NCBI RefSeq assembly: GCF_019175385.1
Contig: NC_083343.1
Coordinates: forward strand, 51,854,457-51,918,456
Direction of reading: 5' to 3'
DNA length: 64,000 nucleotides
DNA from: Lycium barbarum
Lineage: Eukaryota; Streptophyta; Magnoliopsida; Solanales; Solanaceae
Shown: positions 46,099-58,326 of the stretch, in pieces
Layout: the number at the start of each line of letters is the position of its first letter
Position numbering within the stretch: position 1 is the stretch's first letter
The notes under the pieces: generated by a model
What the model saw: the letters and a program-made list of their open reading frames with translations, nothing else
Told to the model about the DNA's origin: nothing
Database searches by the model: none
Position numbers and translations under genes: made by a program

Positions 46099-47500
46099 AT
46101 GCCGACAAAGGGAAAAGCTACAGCCGCCCAGAAGGGCAAGACTACGATGAAAATGCGGGTAGAAAGAGAGCCACTAATGATCGTAGAAGAGGGTGAATAA
46201 CATAATGATACTACATCTAATACTTTTCCTACCCCACCTACTATAGAAGAACAAGAAGGGGATTCAGCTCCAGCTCCTATGGCTCCAGTTCCTCCATCAG
46301 CTACTTCGGGTCAACAAGTGACTGAGGCTATCCACTTATTGACACAGTTAGTTGCCGCCTAGGCATAGCCGCAGGGTTCGAGTTCAAGTGACAAGGCCGT
46401 TAATACTAGAGCCCGTGATTTCATGAGTTTGAATCATCCAGAGTTTTTCGGGTCAAAGCCGAATGAAGACCCTCAAGGTTTTATTGATGAAATGTTGAGA
46501 ACATTGAAGATTATTCATGCCTTCGAAACCGAATCTGTGTAGTTAATATCTTATAGACTCCGGGATGTGGCGGTCTTATGGTATAATAATTGGATATCAT
46601 CAAGAAAAGACAATGTGCCTCCTCCGGTTTGGCAAGAATTTGTAGATGCCTTCATCCGCCACTATTTGCCACTCGAGGTCCACCGAGCTAGAGCGGATAG
46701 GTTCTTAAATTTGAAACAAGGAAATATGAGTGCCCAGGAGTATAGCCTTCAGCTTAATTCATTGGCTAGATATGCTCCAACCATGGTGGCCGACATGGGA
46801 GATAGGGTGCACAAGTTTGTGAGTGGCTTAGGGCCACATTTATTTAAAGATTGTTTAACGGCTTCATTGCTAGACGGGATGGATATTTCCCGCATTCAAG
46901 CCCATGCCCAGAATTTAGAAGAGCAACAACATCTGCAAAAAGGCGAGCGTGATATTGATAAGGGGCAAAGTAAGAGGGCAAGATCCATAGGTACCGATAG
47001 CGACTATAGAGGAGGATCGAGGCAGTCATATTCTAGTCAATCAGGCCAGTTGGTAACTAGTGTACCTCCACGAGTTGCAGGACAGAGGTCCGATTGCTCT
47101 ATTCATTCGGGACCGGATCAGAGTTTCCGAGAGTCGGGGTCTCGAAATAGGAGTGATTCAGGCCTGATGAGATCATCTATACCACAATGTACCCAGTTCG
47201 GTAAGCTACATTAGGGACCGTGCCGATTGGGTTTTGATGTTTGCGGCCAGTTAGGTCATATTATGAGAGAGTGCCCATTTCGAGGCGGTAGACGTGAGGT
47301 TTAGCCCACAGGATCTGCAGCCGGTTCTTCGTCATCCATGCGCCCTCCGGGGCAAGACTCCCAGACACTAGCAGGTCAGGGTAGGGGAAGGGGGAGAGCG
47401 CTTAGTTAGAGTGGTCCTCAGCATCGTACGTATGCATTAGCTGAGCGACAGAATCTAGAGTCACTCCTCGATGTCGTCACAGGTATATCTGCACCTTTGA
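46099..47500 (+). pseudogene. C gag, broken
   Basis: ATG at 46099 opens MPTKGKATAAQKGK. The core is readable in one frame to about 47485: HPEFFGSKPNEDPQGFIDEM, WQEFVDAFIRHYLP, ARADRFLNLKQGNMSAQEYS and NSLARYAPTMVADMGDRV. An Arg/Ser/Gln-rich tail and a zinc-knuckle-like stretch (CGQLGHIMRECP, about 47250) follow. In-frame stops lie near 46198, 46362, 46368, 46542, 47212, 47302 and 47405. The first residues of the linker to protease (YALAERQNLES) are present; coding ends near 47500. Confidence 0.88.
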
Positions 47501-48180
47501 TAATGTGGTAAAGGAGGAATAAATATTTGTATTATTAAGCAAGTATGAATTAAGAGGTTTTATGCTATGTAGCGACGGTAATCGGTAAAGTATGATATGT
47601 GGTATTAACAATGTTTATACATCATTGAGGACAGTATTGATCCATCACCTGTAATCTTCATGAAATGCCTTTTAAAGTACTACCGATGAGACTTAAAAAA
47701 AAGGGTTGTAAGGATGATGGTACTTAAGTTTTAAGGAAGTAAGGTATAAAGAGTAGAACTTCCAAGATAGTAGTTGCTGAATGATAGAGAAAAGATAGGG
47801 TCACTTAGAAAAAGTAAGAGAGTGACGTACGCTGCCGAGTAAGTTAGTTATTAATGAAAGCTTCCTTATCGTGTAGACTATATTGTCAATATGTTTATAA
47901 AGGTGCGAGTGTAAAGAAAATATACGAGACATGAGTTATAGCACTTTAGAAGTTTACCGTTATAGGATTATTGAGCTAGTAGTACAAGGCTACATAATCA
48001 ACGAAGGAAATGAGAGATGTCCTAGAGGAATTTACGTATGGTAGAAAGGGAATGGGAAAGGTATAGGAAGCTATAAAAATGCATCCTTAATTGACGAGAT
48101 AAACTTGTAGTTTAAGAGAGACCTGCCTAAAGAAAGAGTGTTCAGGTAATGGAGAAGAGAGAAGATATTAATAACCAGAC

Positions 48181-48318
48181 AACAAGGAAGTAGTAAACAA
48201 GGATTGAATAGGGAGATACTTGAAGGAAATGCGAATACGAATGACTGTAAGGGGGTTGTGAAGAGGCCAACAAGGAAGTAGTAAACAAGGATTGAATAGG
48301 GAGATACTTGAAGGAAAT
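48181..48318 (+). repeat. 50-bp direct repeat, period 88
   Basis: Both copies begin AACAAGGAAGTAGTAAACAA and end GAAGGAAAT; about 38 bp of other sequence separates them. Confidence 0.95.
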
Positions 48319-48745
48319 AATGAACTAAGACGGGAGGATGAGTGGAATAGCTGCCGCAAGTTAATTGAAATGAGGATAAACTATTTGAAAGCATACGAAA
48401 GTTTGATGACAGTGATCCTTGGTATCACATTATTGAGATGCAAAAATTATTTTTGAAAGGGTCATGAAAATTATTAAGAGATTTCCTGAGAATAGACGCA
48501 AGGTGATTTAGAGAGCTCAGTTAACTTATCTCCAGAATTGAAATTGGTAAATTCGGACTCTCATATGTTTATGCATTGCAAGTGCACTGATAATTTCCCA
48601 TAGTTGTGCTGAGTAATGATATTACAAGACAATTATCGTACGAGAAGTTCCTACTGCCCTCCCAAATAGCCCCACGTTGTGAGTTAAGAACTAGAAATAT
48701 AAGCTTGATAAATGTATTATAAAAGAATGCGAAGATGAAAGAGCG

Positions 48746-48763
48746 CCCCCCCCCCCCCCCCCC
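48746..48763 (+). repeat. C18 homopolymer
   Basis: Eighteen consecutive C followed by TAAAAAAA. It is a possible length-error site in assembly. Confidence 0.97.
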
Positions 48764-49018
48764 TAAAAAAACAAAAGAAGATATGCAGTTAGGTACCCGT
48801 ACTTATTTCAGCCCCTAGAAGAGATCCACGATAAAACATCGGGATTATGAGGTATGTTTGTTTTCTTTTTATGCATATGGGTCATGTACGGCTAACTTAT
48901 ATTGCCATTGTGTTGTGGCCCTGTGAGACAATGTTATTGTGGCTGTTGTGACAGGATGGTAGTGCCATATTATAGGGGAAACTCTGGCGAAATTTTCTTA
49001 GAAATCCCGAGTGCTTAA

Positions 49019-49053
49019 CATTCGAGGACGAATGTTCCAAAAGGGGGGAAGAG
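49019..49053 (+). other. C conserved 3' motif and polypurine tract
   Basis: CATTCGAGGACGAATG then AAAAGGGGGGAAGAG directly before the 3' LTR at 49054, as in T and E1. Confidence 0.9.
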
Positions 49054-51798
49054 TGTTACACCTTGGAAATTTCATGTCGTCATGTAGTGAATGAACCAAT
49101 GCGAGCTTAAGGATAACAGGAAGTTGTTAAGACTATAAGACGGATATTTAGTAGTCTTAGAATGCATACGTTAAGATTTGTAAGTCATATGAATTGATGA
49201 AATAAGGATTGATAAGGACAAGTGGAGTATAATTGGGGTTTAGGAAAGGTTTCATAAATTATTGCATTAAGAATTGTTTGGTAAGGCCTAGAGGACGAGT
49301 TATAGGGATGTTTAGATCATTAATGAAGTATTAAACAAGTGTTAAGAAGGTTGTGTAAGGATTGGAGATCAAACGAAACGACGAGGAAAACTTCAGAAAA
49401 GCTGTGAGTTACACGACCACCTTACACGGACTGTAGAACTTTATACGGACCGTTTAAGGGTCCGTATAACCCAACAGGAAGAATGTTTTCCATGGTGGTG
49501 AACCACAGACACTTATATGGACCGTACATGGTTATACGGACCGTATAAGTGGTCTGTATAATATCCGACGGGCTGGACAAGTCATAAGTATAAATACATG
49601 TTTCCACTCTTATTTTCTCATTCTTTCCACTTCTCCACTTCTCTCCAAACTTCTAGACTATTCCATACACTGCTTCAACATAAAATCAAGGGTAACCAAA
49701 GATGAAACACTAATATTCAAGGGAAATCAAGCATATGGAAGCCTTCTAGGGTTATGGAAGTTAGAAATTTCCTTTGGAATTGAAGCAAGGGTTTTCTCGA
49801 AGTGAAGCAACCCCAACCAAAACCCGTTCCTACACATTCAAAGGTAAGTTTTATTATCTTTTCATGTTGTTTAAGGTATTGAGAAGTTAAAACACTTGGA
49901 TTGTAGAAGGATATAGAAAAAGGTCATGAATGTGAGAATAATGAGATTTTGAGTAGTAGCTTGAGATGAGTCATGATTCTTGAGATATTGTGATTGTAAA
50001 TATGTTATAAATGACATTAAGAATATGGGGTAAACATTATATGCAAGAAAACGTAGTAGTGTACTGTGACCATTATTATGGAGGAATTGAAGTGATATTG
50101 TGAAATGTGGATAATGTAAATGAATGATGATTGTTGCCTATAATATTGTGAATGTTGTTATGGATGCTTGGGAGTCGATATGTGATATGAGGAAAGTTGT
50201 ATAAACAAAGGAAATGCTGCCCAATTTTCTCTAGAATTAGTAAGCACGTTCATATAATTGATTAGCTAATGATGATGCAAATTCCCTTGAAGGTAGAGAT
50301 GTGAGCGTTGAAGGAGGATGATCAAGCGATAGAATAGGTAAGCAAAAAGGTATGTAAGGCTAGTCCTTTCTTTCTAAGGCATGACTCCATGGCATGAATT
50401 ATCCTATATTTCCATGACTTTCCTACATACCGAAAATTATGCCTCTATGATTATGAAGAGCTTTCATAAGATAAAGAAAAAAGATACGATGCGAGTATGA
50501 TAATGATAACCATGAGTTGATCCTAAAAGTTCTAAAGTTCATGATATGCTAATTCCATAATGTTCCTACTATAAATACGATATGATGTTTCTGCAATCTA
50601 ATGACCCTATTTACGATCCCTTGAGGTTGCTCGTTGTGTTACACTCACCATAAAATGTTAGTTCCTTCAAGGTGAGATATGATGAGTATGATCACTCCAT
50701 AATGTAATCGGGGGTTCTCGACCTTATGTCACCCCGATATTGTTGTAGATTGTCTATAAGCTCTAATGCATGTCCTATGACCACTTACGAGTCTATGTTC
50801 ATAGGGGGTTTCATATGAGATAAAGGTAAGAGATATGCCATAGATACGATAATGGTAATGATGAGCCTAGTTTAGAGATTATAAAGCGTATCATACGATA
50901 TTTTTGTGAAGTTCGTGTTACGGATATCATATGATTTTCATAGATTGTCTTTAAATTCAAATGCATGCTCTATGAAAAGTTATGATAAGCTTATGAGATG
51001 TACGTGATGATAAAAGATTTCCGTAGTGATGGAAATGATGATGATAAGATATACCGAGCCTTGTTTTGGCCGAGTACGGAAGACATGTATGTGATACTGT
51101 TGAGCCAATACGTGTCTGAATACGTATATTTTCGAGCCACTACGTGGCTGAATACGGATAATGTTTAATATGTATGAGCAGATACGGTACTATGATATGT
51201 ATATGTATGTGTATTTCGCAATCCTTAAGAAAAGGTAAAGTAAGCATGACAAACATCTCAAAAAGGTATTTGATCTTTTATTTTATGTTGCCTTTCACGT
51301 TTACTTATGTTACTACTCATGCCTTACATACTCTGTACAATGTTCGTGCTGACGTCCGTTTTCTTTGGACGCTGTGTTCATGCCCACAGGTAGACAGGGA
51401 GACGGTGCAGATCCATAGAAGCTATCAGCAGATTTACAGGAGCACTCCATTATTCCGGAGGTGCTATTTGATTTATTATTTTGTGTACATATTTGGGCAC
51501 GGCGGGGTCCTGTTCTGTCCTTAAGTCTTGTAATGAGGTAGAGGCTCGTAGGCTAGTTGCCTATGTATGGGTAGCATGGTCTCACGATGTTCTTATTGTA
51601 TATATGTATGTATATATTATTTTGATAGCCGAAGGGCTTATGTATATAAACGTAAGCATGTTTCAAATGAAAATGGTTCCTGTGATTATGAGCACAAGAA
51701 TAATGAAGAAACATATAATGAGTACGATGAGTAATAGAATGGGTGGTGCTCGATGGTTAGCCCCGGGTACCCGTCACAGCCCTACTCGGGTCGTGACA
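49054..51798 (+). repeat. C 3' LTR (2745 bp)
   Basis: Starts TGTTACACCTTGG and ends GTGACA. It matches the 5' LTR with scattered substitutions and small indels. H1 (about 51332-51351) has two uncompensated changes (CTGTAC/GTGCTG), while H2, the donor-like site (49844) and the ACAG (ending 51389) are kept. Confidence 0.94.
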
Positions 51799-52924
51799 GG
51801 AATCTCTAGAAATGGGATCATTATCATCATCATCATTTTCATCATGGAACATACTTATCTTTAGCATCATAAGAAACTCTAAGAATCATGAACTTCTAGC
51901 TTTTGGGAATAAGGATATTATGGAAAACATGTACGGGTTCATAAGAAAAGAATCATGCCTTTTGAAAGAAAGGGACAACCTTAACATACCTTTTTGGTCT
52001 CCTTAACTACTTAACGCTTATCCTCTCAAGCTCATAAATCTACATTCAAGAGAGTTCATATTATTGTTAGGCTTATCGTCATATGCTAATCTTAAGCTTT
52101 CAAATTAAACCCCTGTAGAATCTACCGAAATTCGAGCAGCATCTCCCCTATACCTTCTACTCCCTCCAATCTTCGAAACAACTCCCAAAGAAAAATAAAA
52201 CATCAAGAATTCCATAATCAAAAGATTGCATTCAAACTATACTCAATTCAATCCAAAACTTCTTTTCATAATCAATCTATAATAACAACTTCATACAACC
52301 CCTTATACACTCATATACGTCAATTCCTTAACATCATTATTATCCCTCATAACAAGATTATGCTCAAAACATACTAATAATTATAACTTAAGTTAATTCA
52401 CAACTCAAGATATCATCAAATGCATATTTGAACTTTTCCTCCAATTTTTCTTCTCCTCAAATCTTAACATAATTACCAAACAAACTCATAAACATGAAAC
52501 TAATATGAAATCTTACCTCAAAATTCAAGAACACTTCAATTCTATGGTTACTTCTCCTTAAAAATACTCACCCAAACATCTTCAAGAGGACGAGACAAGT
52601 GTAGAACTCACATGGAAACCCTTAACCACTTTAATCTTCACGTTGATCCTTGGTTTAGGCTTGGAAATAATTTGGAATATGTTTGGAGAAGTTTCTAGGA
52701 CTTCCTAGGACTTGAGGCTATGTTAAAAATGAAATAAAAATGACCAAAATTGTCATATAAACTCGTAGGAATATATGTGCATGTTGTGGAAGTTGGAGGA
52801 ATGTTCTAGAAGATTTGGGATATGTTTAGGGGGATTTGGATATTGGATGAAGGTTGTGGGAAGTTCTAGAGAGGTGTGGAGATGAGAAATGACAAAAAAT
52901 TAAACGATTTAAGTGACTTAAGGG

Positions 52925-52934
52925 GTATATATAG
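52925..52934 (-). promoter_or_regulatory. TATA box of S3
   Basis: CTATATATAC on minus, about 420 bp from the LTR start and 410 nt before the donor-like site. Confidence 0.5.
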
Positions 52935-53349
52935 TATTCCAATCCGGTTTGGGGCTAATGGGCCAAAATTGGTGGGCTTTTAAATGATTTCTAGAATTCC
53001 CGCATAGGTTCGTGGGTTTCTGGCAGTCTATTTGAAAACGCCCATAACTCCCTACTCTGATGTCTTATTGATGAATGGTTTGTTGTATTGGAAACTACAC
53101 TCAACGAACTTCATTTTAGGCTCTTGAAACACCTCAAAACTCCTGACATACCAGGAGATATACCTCTCTGAAGTTGACCCAAAAGTTTTGTCCAAAATTC
53201 TGCAAACGTTTTCCCAAAGTTTTGACAAACGTATTTTCTTCGATTTGCTTAACACTTGTTAAGAGTATTCCTTAACCTTATAAGGGTTCCATGACCTCTC
53301 CGAGCTTACATTAGCTTACAAACGACGTGACAACTTTCGGGGTGCAACA

Positions 53350-53740
53350 ATAATCATCAGAAGGAAAATATTAATACCTAAAGTAAGCATAGCAGGCAAC
53401 CAACACACTAAATGTCTCACTCTTATGATATAACCAAGCATCATATGGATTTAGAATGAACATGCATTCAAATAATGCCAACGACACTTGGCTATTCAAG
53501 GAAATAGAACAAAGGGGTAAAAAAAAAAAAAGAACCAATGCACCTAGGAAAACAATCTTACAAGTTCTTATTGGTCCTAACAAACAAAAGGTAAATATCT
53601 CCCCGTAAGTCTAGAAACAAGTGAAATACCTCATGGCTAAGTGCAATATCACAAATAAGCCCAACCCAATGAATGAACAATAGAGAGTCAAAGCATGCAA
53701 TCTCATCCTCAAAAAGAAAAATGTTATCTTTCAAAGCATT
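53350..53740. other. non-coding stretch of element G
   Basis: AT-rich with no readable gypsy motifs. If S3 is removed it joins 42031. It should correspond to the lost RT-integrase part of G. Confidence 0.4.
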
Positions 53741-55808
53741 TTAGTTCACATGACTATCCACATGATCAATTACATCAATATCATCACTAAATTGAGGTTC
53801 ATTAAGAATATCACAAGGTTCCTCAACTAGTGGATTATCATGGTAAACAAATTGATCAATGCAAGTATCCACAATAGTTGGACACAAATCGATCTTGCTA
53901 GAAGAGTCAATTTGGTAATCACTAGGATCAACTAGTGGGTGAGCTATCATATCACATGATAATGTACTAACATGAAGATCACAAGGGTCAACACTAGATG
54001 AGCACAAATTGATCTCACAAGAAGAATCAATTCGGTCATCATTAGGATCAACTAGTGTTGGATCACCCATATCATCAACATTGTCAACAATCTTTAAAGA
54101 ACTAAGCTCATCACATGGTAGAGACCAATTAAGATCACATAAATACAAGCTTTCACTCACACCCAATTCAAGAACATGACCATTCACATCATTTGGAGTG
54201 TTAAGTTTAGCTATTTTACCTTGAGGTTCACACAAATTATCTTTTTTACCGTGGTTTTCAACTTTTGAGCCCATTTGCTCCTTTAGGAAACCCTCAACTA
54301 CCTCATGAACTTTCAAAGTTTGAGGTTCATTATTCGTTTTTCTTCCAAGAATACCTGCACTATTATCAAAATAACTAGAGAAGAAAGAAAAGTTACAAGA
54401 GTTAGAATGGGGTCATGACAACTCCCTCACAACCTCTCCTTTTTCCACTCTAGAATTTTCACTTTTTACTCCCTTACTCCTCCTAATATTTTCTCTCTAA
54501 ATTTCATGAGAGTTGGGATAAGTGCCAATTACTTCTTTAGAAGGGTTAGGGAAGCCCTCCACTTCAATCTTCCCCTTCGCTTCACAGGGATTGGACATCT
54601 TCTCCTTTATTTTATGTACATTGCATAAGTTTTCCATCATTAGGGGAAGATCTTATAAATTCCTCCCCTATGTTGATAGAACGGGACCACTCACCATAGG
54701 ATGGGGTTCACTTGCAATTGCTTCAACTTTAGGAAGTGTGGGTGGAAAGAGAAATCTCCCATTCTTGTCCACTACATACATGTACCGCTCTTGCTCATAT
54801 GGAACCCTATGTTTTTGGAACCAAGGATTTCCAAAACACAAGTGGCAATAGGCTAGGGGAAGTACATCACACCAAATATCCTCTTGGTATTTGCCATGGT
54901 TAAAGAACACCTTTGCTTCTATCAACCAAGTACTCTCTTTGATCATAGTACGAGTTTGGTTTCATCACACATTCTATACCTAATTCCTCAACTGCTTGAG
55001 AGGCAAGGTAGTTGTCATAACAACTATCATCTAACACAAGGACATACCCCACACTACCAAGTATATTGACTTTCGTCTCAAGAATTCGCCTCTTCGGGTC
55101 TTGTATATCTTGAAACATTTCATTTCCCTTACTTCCGTCACCCATAAATACTTCCCTCCAACCTTCTACATCACAACCATATTGGAAACATTACACACAC
55201 GTATTAGGATAAGAATCCTGGTTCATTGTATTTCTTAAAGTAGGAAATGTATACTCTCTTCTCTTTCTAGGATGATTCCTACTTGGTCCAACCCACACAC
55301 TTATACAACTTCGCTTGGAATAGAAAGTATCACAATTCAATGTACGTGAATAATCACTAGAAAATTCTTAACAAGGGTCACATTAAAACCAACTATCCTC
55401 ATAGTCATATTCATGACAAAGTGCATAACCATACGGTTCATGTTCATCACCACTTCCTAATTCAAGCAAATCTTCACCAGTCGATTCATAACGTAAGTGT
55501 GAGGAAGGAGTATACCTCAAGTCGCCTTCATACTCATGGTGTGTAGTATGAGAACCTTCATCACCTTCGTCCTCCCCATAGGCATCTTCACAAGATTCTT
55601 CTACTCCTTCACCTTCTTCATAAGCCCCATGAGATCCACTCTACTCATATTCACCTCCAGTGTAGTACTCTTCACCATCATATTGATCATGGTCATAAGT
55701 CATATTTTCTCCTTCATAGCCTCCATCACAATCATAGTCATATCCTCCATTACTAGAGGCATAACTCTCCAAATCATCACCACAATAATCCGAAGCTATG
55801 GATGACAT
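53741..55808 (-). pseudogene. G: chromovirus-like gag end and protease, broken
   Basis: ATG at 55808 is followed by an acidic Asp/Glu/Tyr/Gly-rich stretch (EGENMTYDHDQYDGEEYY) in one frame down to 54900, with several stops. The region 55145-54900 holds QDPKRRILETKVNIL and ASQAVEELGIECVMK, a degraded retropepsin start where the expected catalytic triplet is not intact. After a frame change near 54905, FFNHGKYQEDIWCDVLPLAY and GNPWF are the protease end typical of Reina/Galadriel-type polyproteins. The frame 54316-53741 is an Asp/Ser/Cys-rich spacer without known motifs. RT is not present. Confidence 0.6.
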
Positions 55809-56715
55809 AATGCATTATATCTCATGTCCTTACGACTTCCCTTCTTGTACCTAAAAAATGAGCAAATAAAATTAGTAGTGAAGTTCTTCACGTCACTCGT
55901 ATTTGCACTCAAGCTTACCACTCAACCTAGAGCTTCTTCCAAGGTTGGCAATTAACCGCTAATCCCAAATCAATTCACAAGGTTGCTAATCTTTGTGAAT
56001 TGCTAATCTTTGTAGAAGAATAGATTCTTGTTAATTGAAAGACGGACGACTGAAAAAACTAACTGAAAGAGCCAAAGAAGTTTCAACGAAGTATAAATGA
56101 GAAAAGTTTTGAAAAAATAATTGGCACGAAAGAAATGGAACTCAAGAACTAATTAACAACTAAATAGGAACAATTACTAGTTGTTAATTAACTTACAGAA
56201 TCAAAGAAATAAGAAGAAGTGATCAAAGAAAAGATCGTCAGCTCCAACACGAAGTAGCGATGCCTAGGATAGTGAGCTGACAAAGTAAAAAATTGCGAGA
56301 GAGAACTTAAGGTTATCCTGAAGACTGAGCTCCTTTAAAATTATACAGAAAAGAGTAGAAGTTTCATCTTCCAATGCCGCTGCATCTATGTCGAATTCTT
56401 TTTTACTGTAGCAATTTTTAATACTTCTTTCAAATATAATGTTGTAGTTACAGCATTACCTTATCGTTAATTATTTTTAAGATGTCTTGAAAGAATATTG
56501 AATCTTAGCACATAAAATTTCAAAGCTAGACCTTTGAAAGGATGCCTCAAGCTCATAGCTAGTGAATCAAAATTACTAGATAAATATCCATAAAAATTTA
56601 TACTTTCAGTCCGCTTCATAAGATGTTAGGCCATCATAAATTCCTTTTGATAAGTTGAAATGTTCCTTTAGTTTTTTGAAGCCTTCATACATGTGTTAAA
56701 TGCTAATGGGCAAGT
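55809..56715. other. unassigned non-coding DNA right of G
   Basis: Possibly the G leader and remains of its 5' LTR, but I found no counterpart of the 41591-41934 sequence here and no primer site. No genes are seen. Confidence 0.35.
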
Positions 56716-58326
56716 TGTAACGACTCGGTCGGTCGTTTTGAGAACCGGTGCTCTAGTTTGCGTGTCGTCTATTCCAGAAGCTTGTTATAATTTTTTTTTA
56801 CTTGCTAGCCAAATTTGAAGTCAAACTAATATCATTTGGTTAACTTCGAGAGAAGGTTTCACTTTGGAAGTTCCGCCATTCAATTATTTGGACAAATTGT
56901 TTACTTTGGGAAAACGTGCTCTCGTGGTCAATGTGAAGATTCCATTAGATTTTTAGTTATGATATGTGCAAATTGACAGGGCTAATTTTAGAGTTCGTCT
57001 AGTTGGTTTTTGACAATTAAGTCGATTAATGTTTAATATGCCTGTTTATGGTGCAAAGATGGTCACGGGAAGAAATTAGACCTGGATCTGAGATTTGTTA
57101 TTTCTGTTAGCTTTGTTGTGATGTTTATGACTTGTAGGGATGGGTGACTCCATTCTCGAGGTGATCGGATGGGAATCGAAGAAGAAAATCTAAGTTTTGG
57201 AATTTTGAAGGCTTAAGTTTGAGAAGTTTGACCAAAAGTTGACTTTTGGGTAAACGTGACCGTAGTCCAATTTTGACAGTTCCTATAGTTCTAGAATGTC
57301 ATTTATGACTTAGTTGAGTCGTTGGTTCGGTTCCCGAGAGGTTCGGGTGTAATTTGGGTGTTTGGTTGAGAAACAAGCGTTTGGTATGATTTGGAGTTGA
57401 CCACGGTCAACATCGGGTCAAGACAGTCCCGTTTGGTTGTTTTGAGAGTTTTAACAGGTTCGTATGATGATTTTGGACTTGTCAACAAATTTTGGTTAGA
57501 TTCCGATGAGCTTCGGATGTGTTTGGGTTGTATTGTGTTTGTTTTTAGTTTCGACGCCGTTTTGATAAAAAAGGGTACCATAATGAGCAAAAAAGTTTTG
57601 ATTTGTGTTTCGATTGAACCGTTAGATTCGTATCGTAATTTCAGAACTGTAGGAACAAGAATCATCGCGTTTCGCCATCCTATGAGGGAGATATGGGCAT
57701 TTTACTAAAATTTTGCGATATTGATTTTCTAGTGTGATTTTTGCTGAAATTAGGAAATTGGCACTGAGATCGTCCTTTAAATTTCTGCTTTCTTCCAATA
57801 ATTGAAACCACCATATCTCTCTCATTTTAAGGCCAAATGAGGTGATTCAAAAGCCTAACTTGAGCGAAATCTCGCAAGGAATCTATTCGAGTTATCAAAA
57901 GTTCCGTGATAGTTCTAGCACCAGATATGGGTCGGACAGCTAGGTGTTTTCATTCTTGTTATTTGTTTGGGGTTTCTCAGAATCTTAGAAGCTCGATTTT
58001 GGGAGACTTGAAGAGACTCTTTCAAGAATTATCATTTGGGTAAGATTCCAAACACCTTTTTCTGATTATTCCATCGTTTAGTAGATTTTTCATGCTAAGA
58101 TTCTTGAATTAAGGGAGGTAAATTGGGTATTTGAAACCCTAGGCTTCAACTTGGATTTTCTTCAATTAAACATGAATTAGTGGATGGATTTGACTCCTTT
58201 TTGGTATATAGGCTCCATAAGTAATGTGTAAACTGATTTTGAACTAAATTTCCTAATTTTCCATTTGTTGCTCGGATTCCTAATTTTCGAGACTTTTTGG
58301 GTTTAGATTTAAAGTATGTCAATATG
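56716..58326 (+). mobile_element. D-family LTR, 5' half
   Basis: Starts TGTAACGACTCGGTCGG. Blocks such as GATGATTTTGGACTTGTC (57467) and GTTGACTTTTGGGTAAACGTG match the reversed sequence of 63993 leftwards, identifying the family. A donor-like TTGG/GTAAGA is at 58041. It is cut at 58326 by the opposite-strand D LTR; the remaining half should lie beyond the window. Confidence 0.75.

Larger units (their letters stand above)
47501..49038 (+). other. C purine-rich 3' spacer
   Basis: Non-coding, G/A-rich on plus, in place of pol. It contains a 50-bp direct repeat (48181-48230 and 48269-48318, period 88), a run of 18 C (48746-48763) that breaks the purine bias, and the GTGGCCCTGTGAGACAA and AAACTCTGGCGAAATTTT modules shared with B. 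Confidence 0.75.
43193..51798 (+). mobile_element. C: non-autonomous Tekay/Del-like element, gag only
   Basis: Perfect GGAAT duplications (43188-43192 and 51799-51803) flank an element of 8.6 kb with LTRs 43193-45891 and 49054-51798. Inside are a primer site, leader hairpin, broken gag, 1.5 kb of purine-rich non-coding spacer and a polypurine tract. Protease beyond its first residues, RT, RNase H and integrase are all absent. It is inserted in solo LTR S3. Confidence 0.95.
42032..53349 (-). mobile_element. S3: solo LTR, split by element C
   Basis: Segments 42032-43192 and 51799-53349 together make a 2.7-kb LTR. On minus it starts TGTTGCACCCCGAAAG and ends GGGTCGTGACA. The flanks GTAAT (42027-42031) and ATAAT (53350-53354) match in four of five bases. 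It carries a TATA box (52925-52934), a GAG/GTAAGA donor-like site (52516), a seven-copy array (42676-42955), H1 as TTAGTA/TACTAA (42512-42532), H2 CGTCC/GGACG (42494-42511) and the CAG at 42476-42478 (minus). Confidence 0.85.

Noticed and set aside
53741..54316. Open frame of 191 residues, acidic and Ser/Cys-rich, as a possible host gene
   Set aside because: It lies in the same frame and orientation downstream of the protease remnant of G, has no start context of its own and shows no known domain, so it is better read as polyprotein spacer.
55536..55805. Plus-strand open frame rich in Ile/Ser/Thr resembling a membrane protein
   Set aside because: It is the antisense shadow of the acidic G frame; hydrophobicity comes from reverse-complementing Asp/Glu/Tyr codons.
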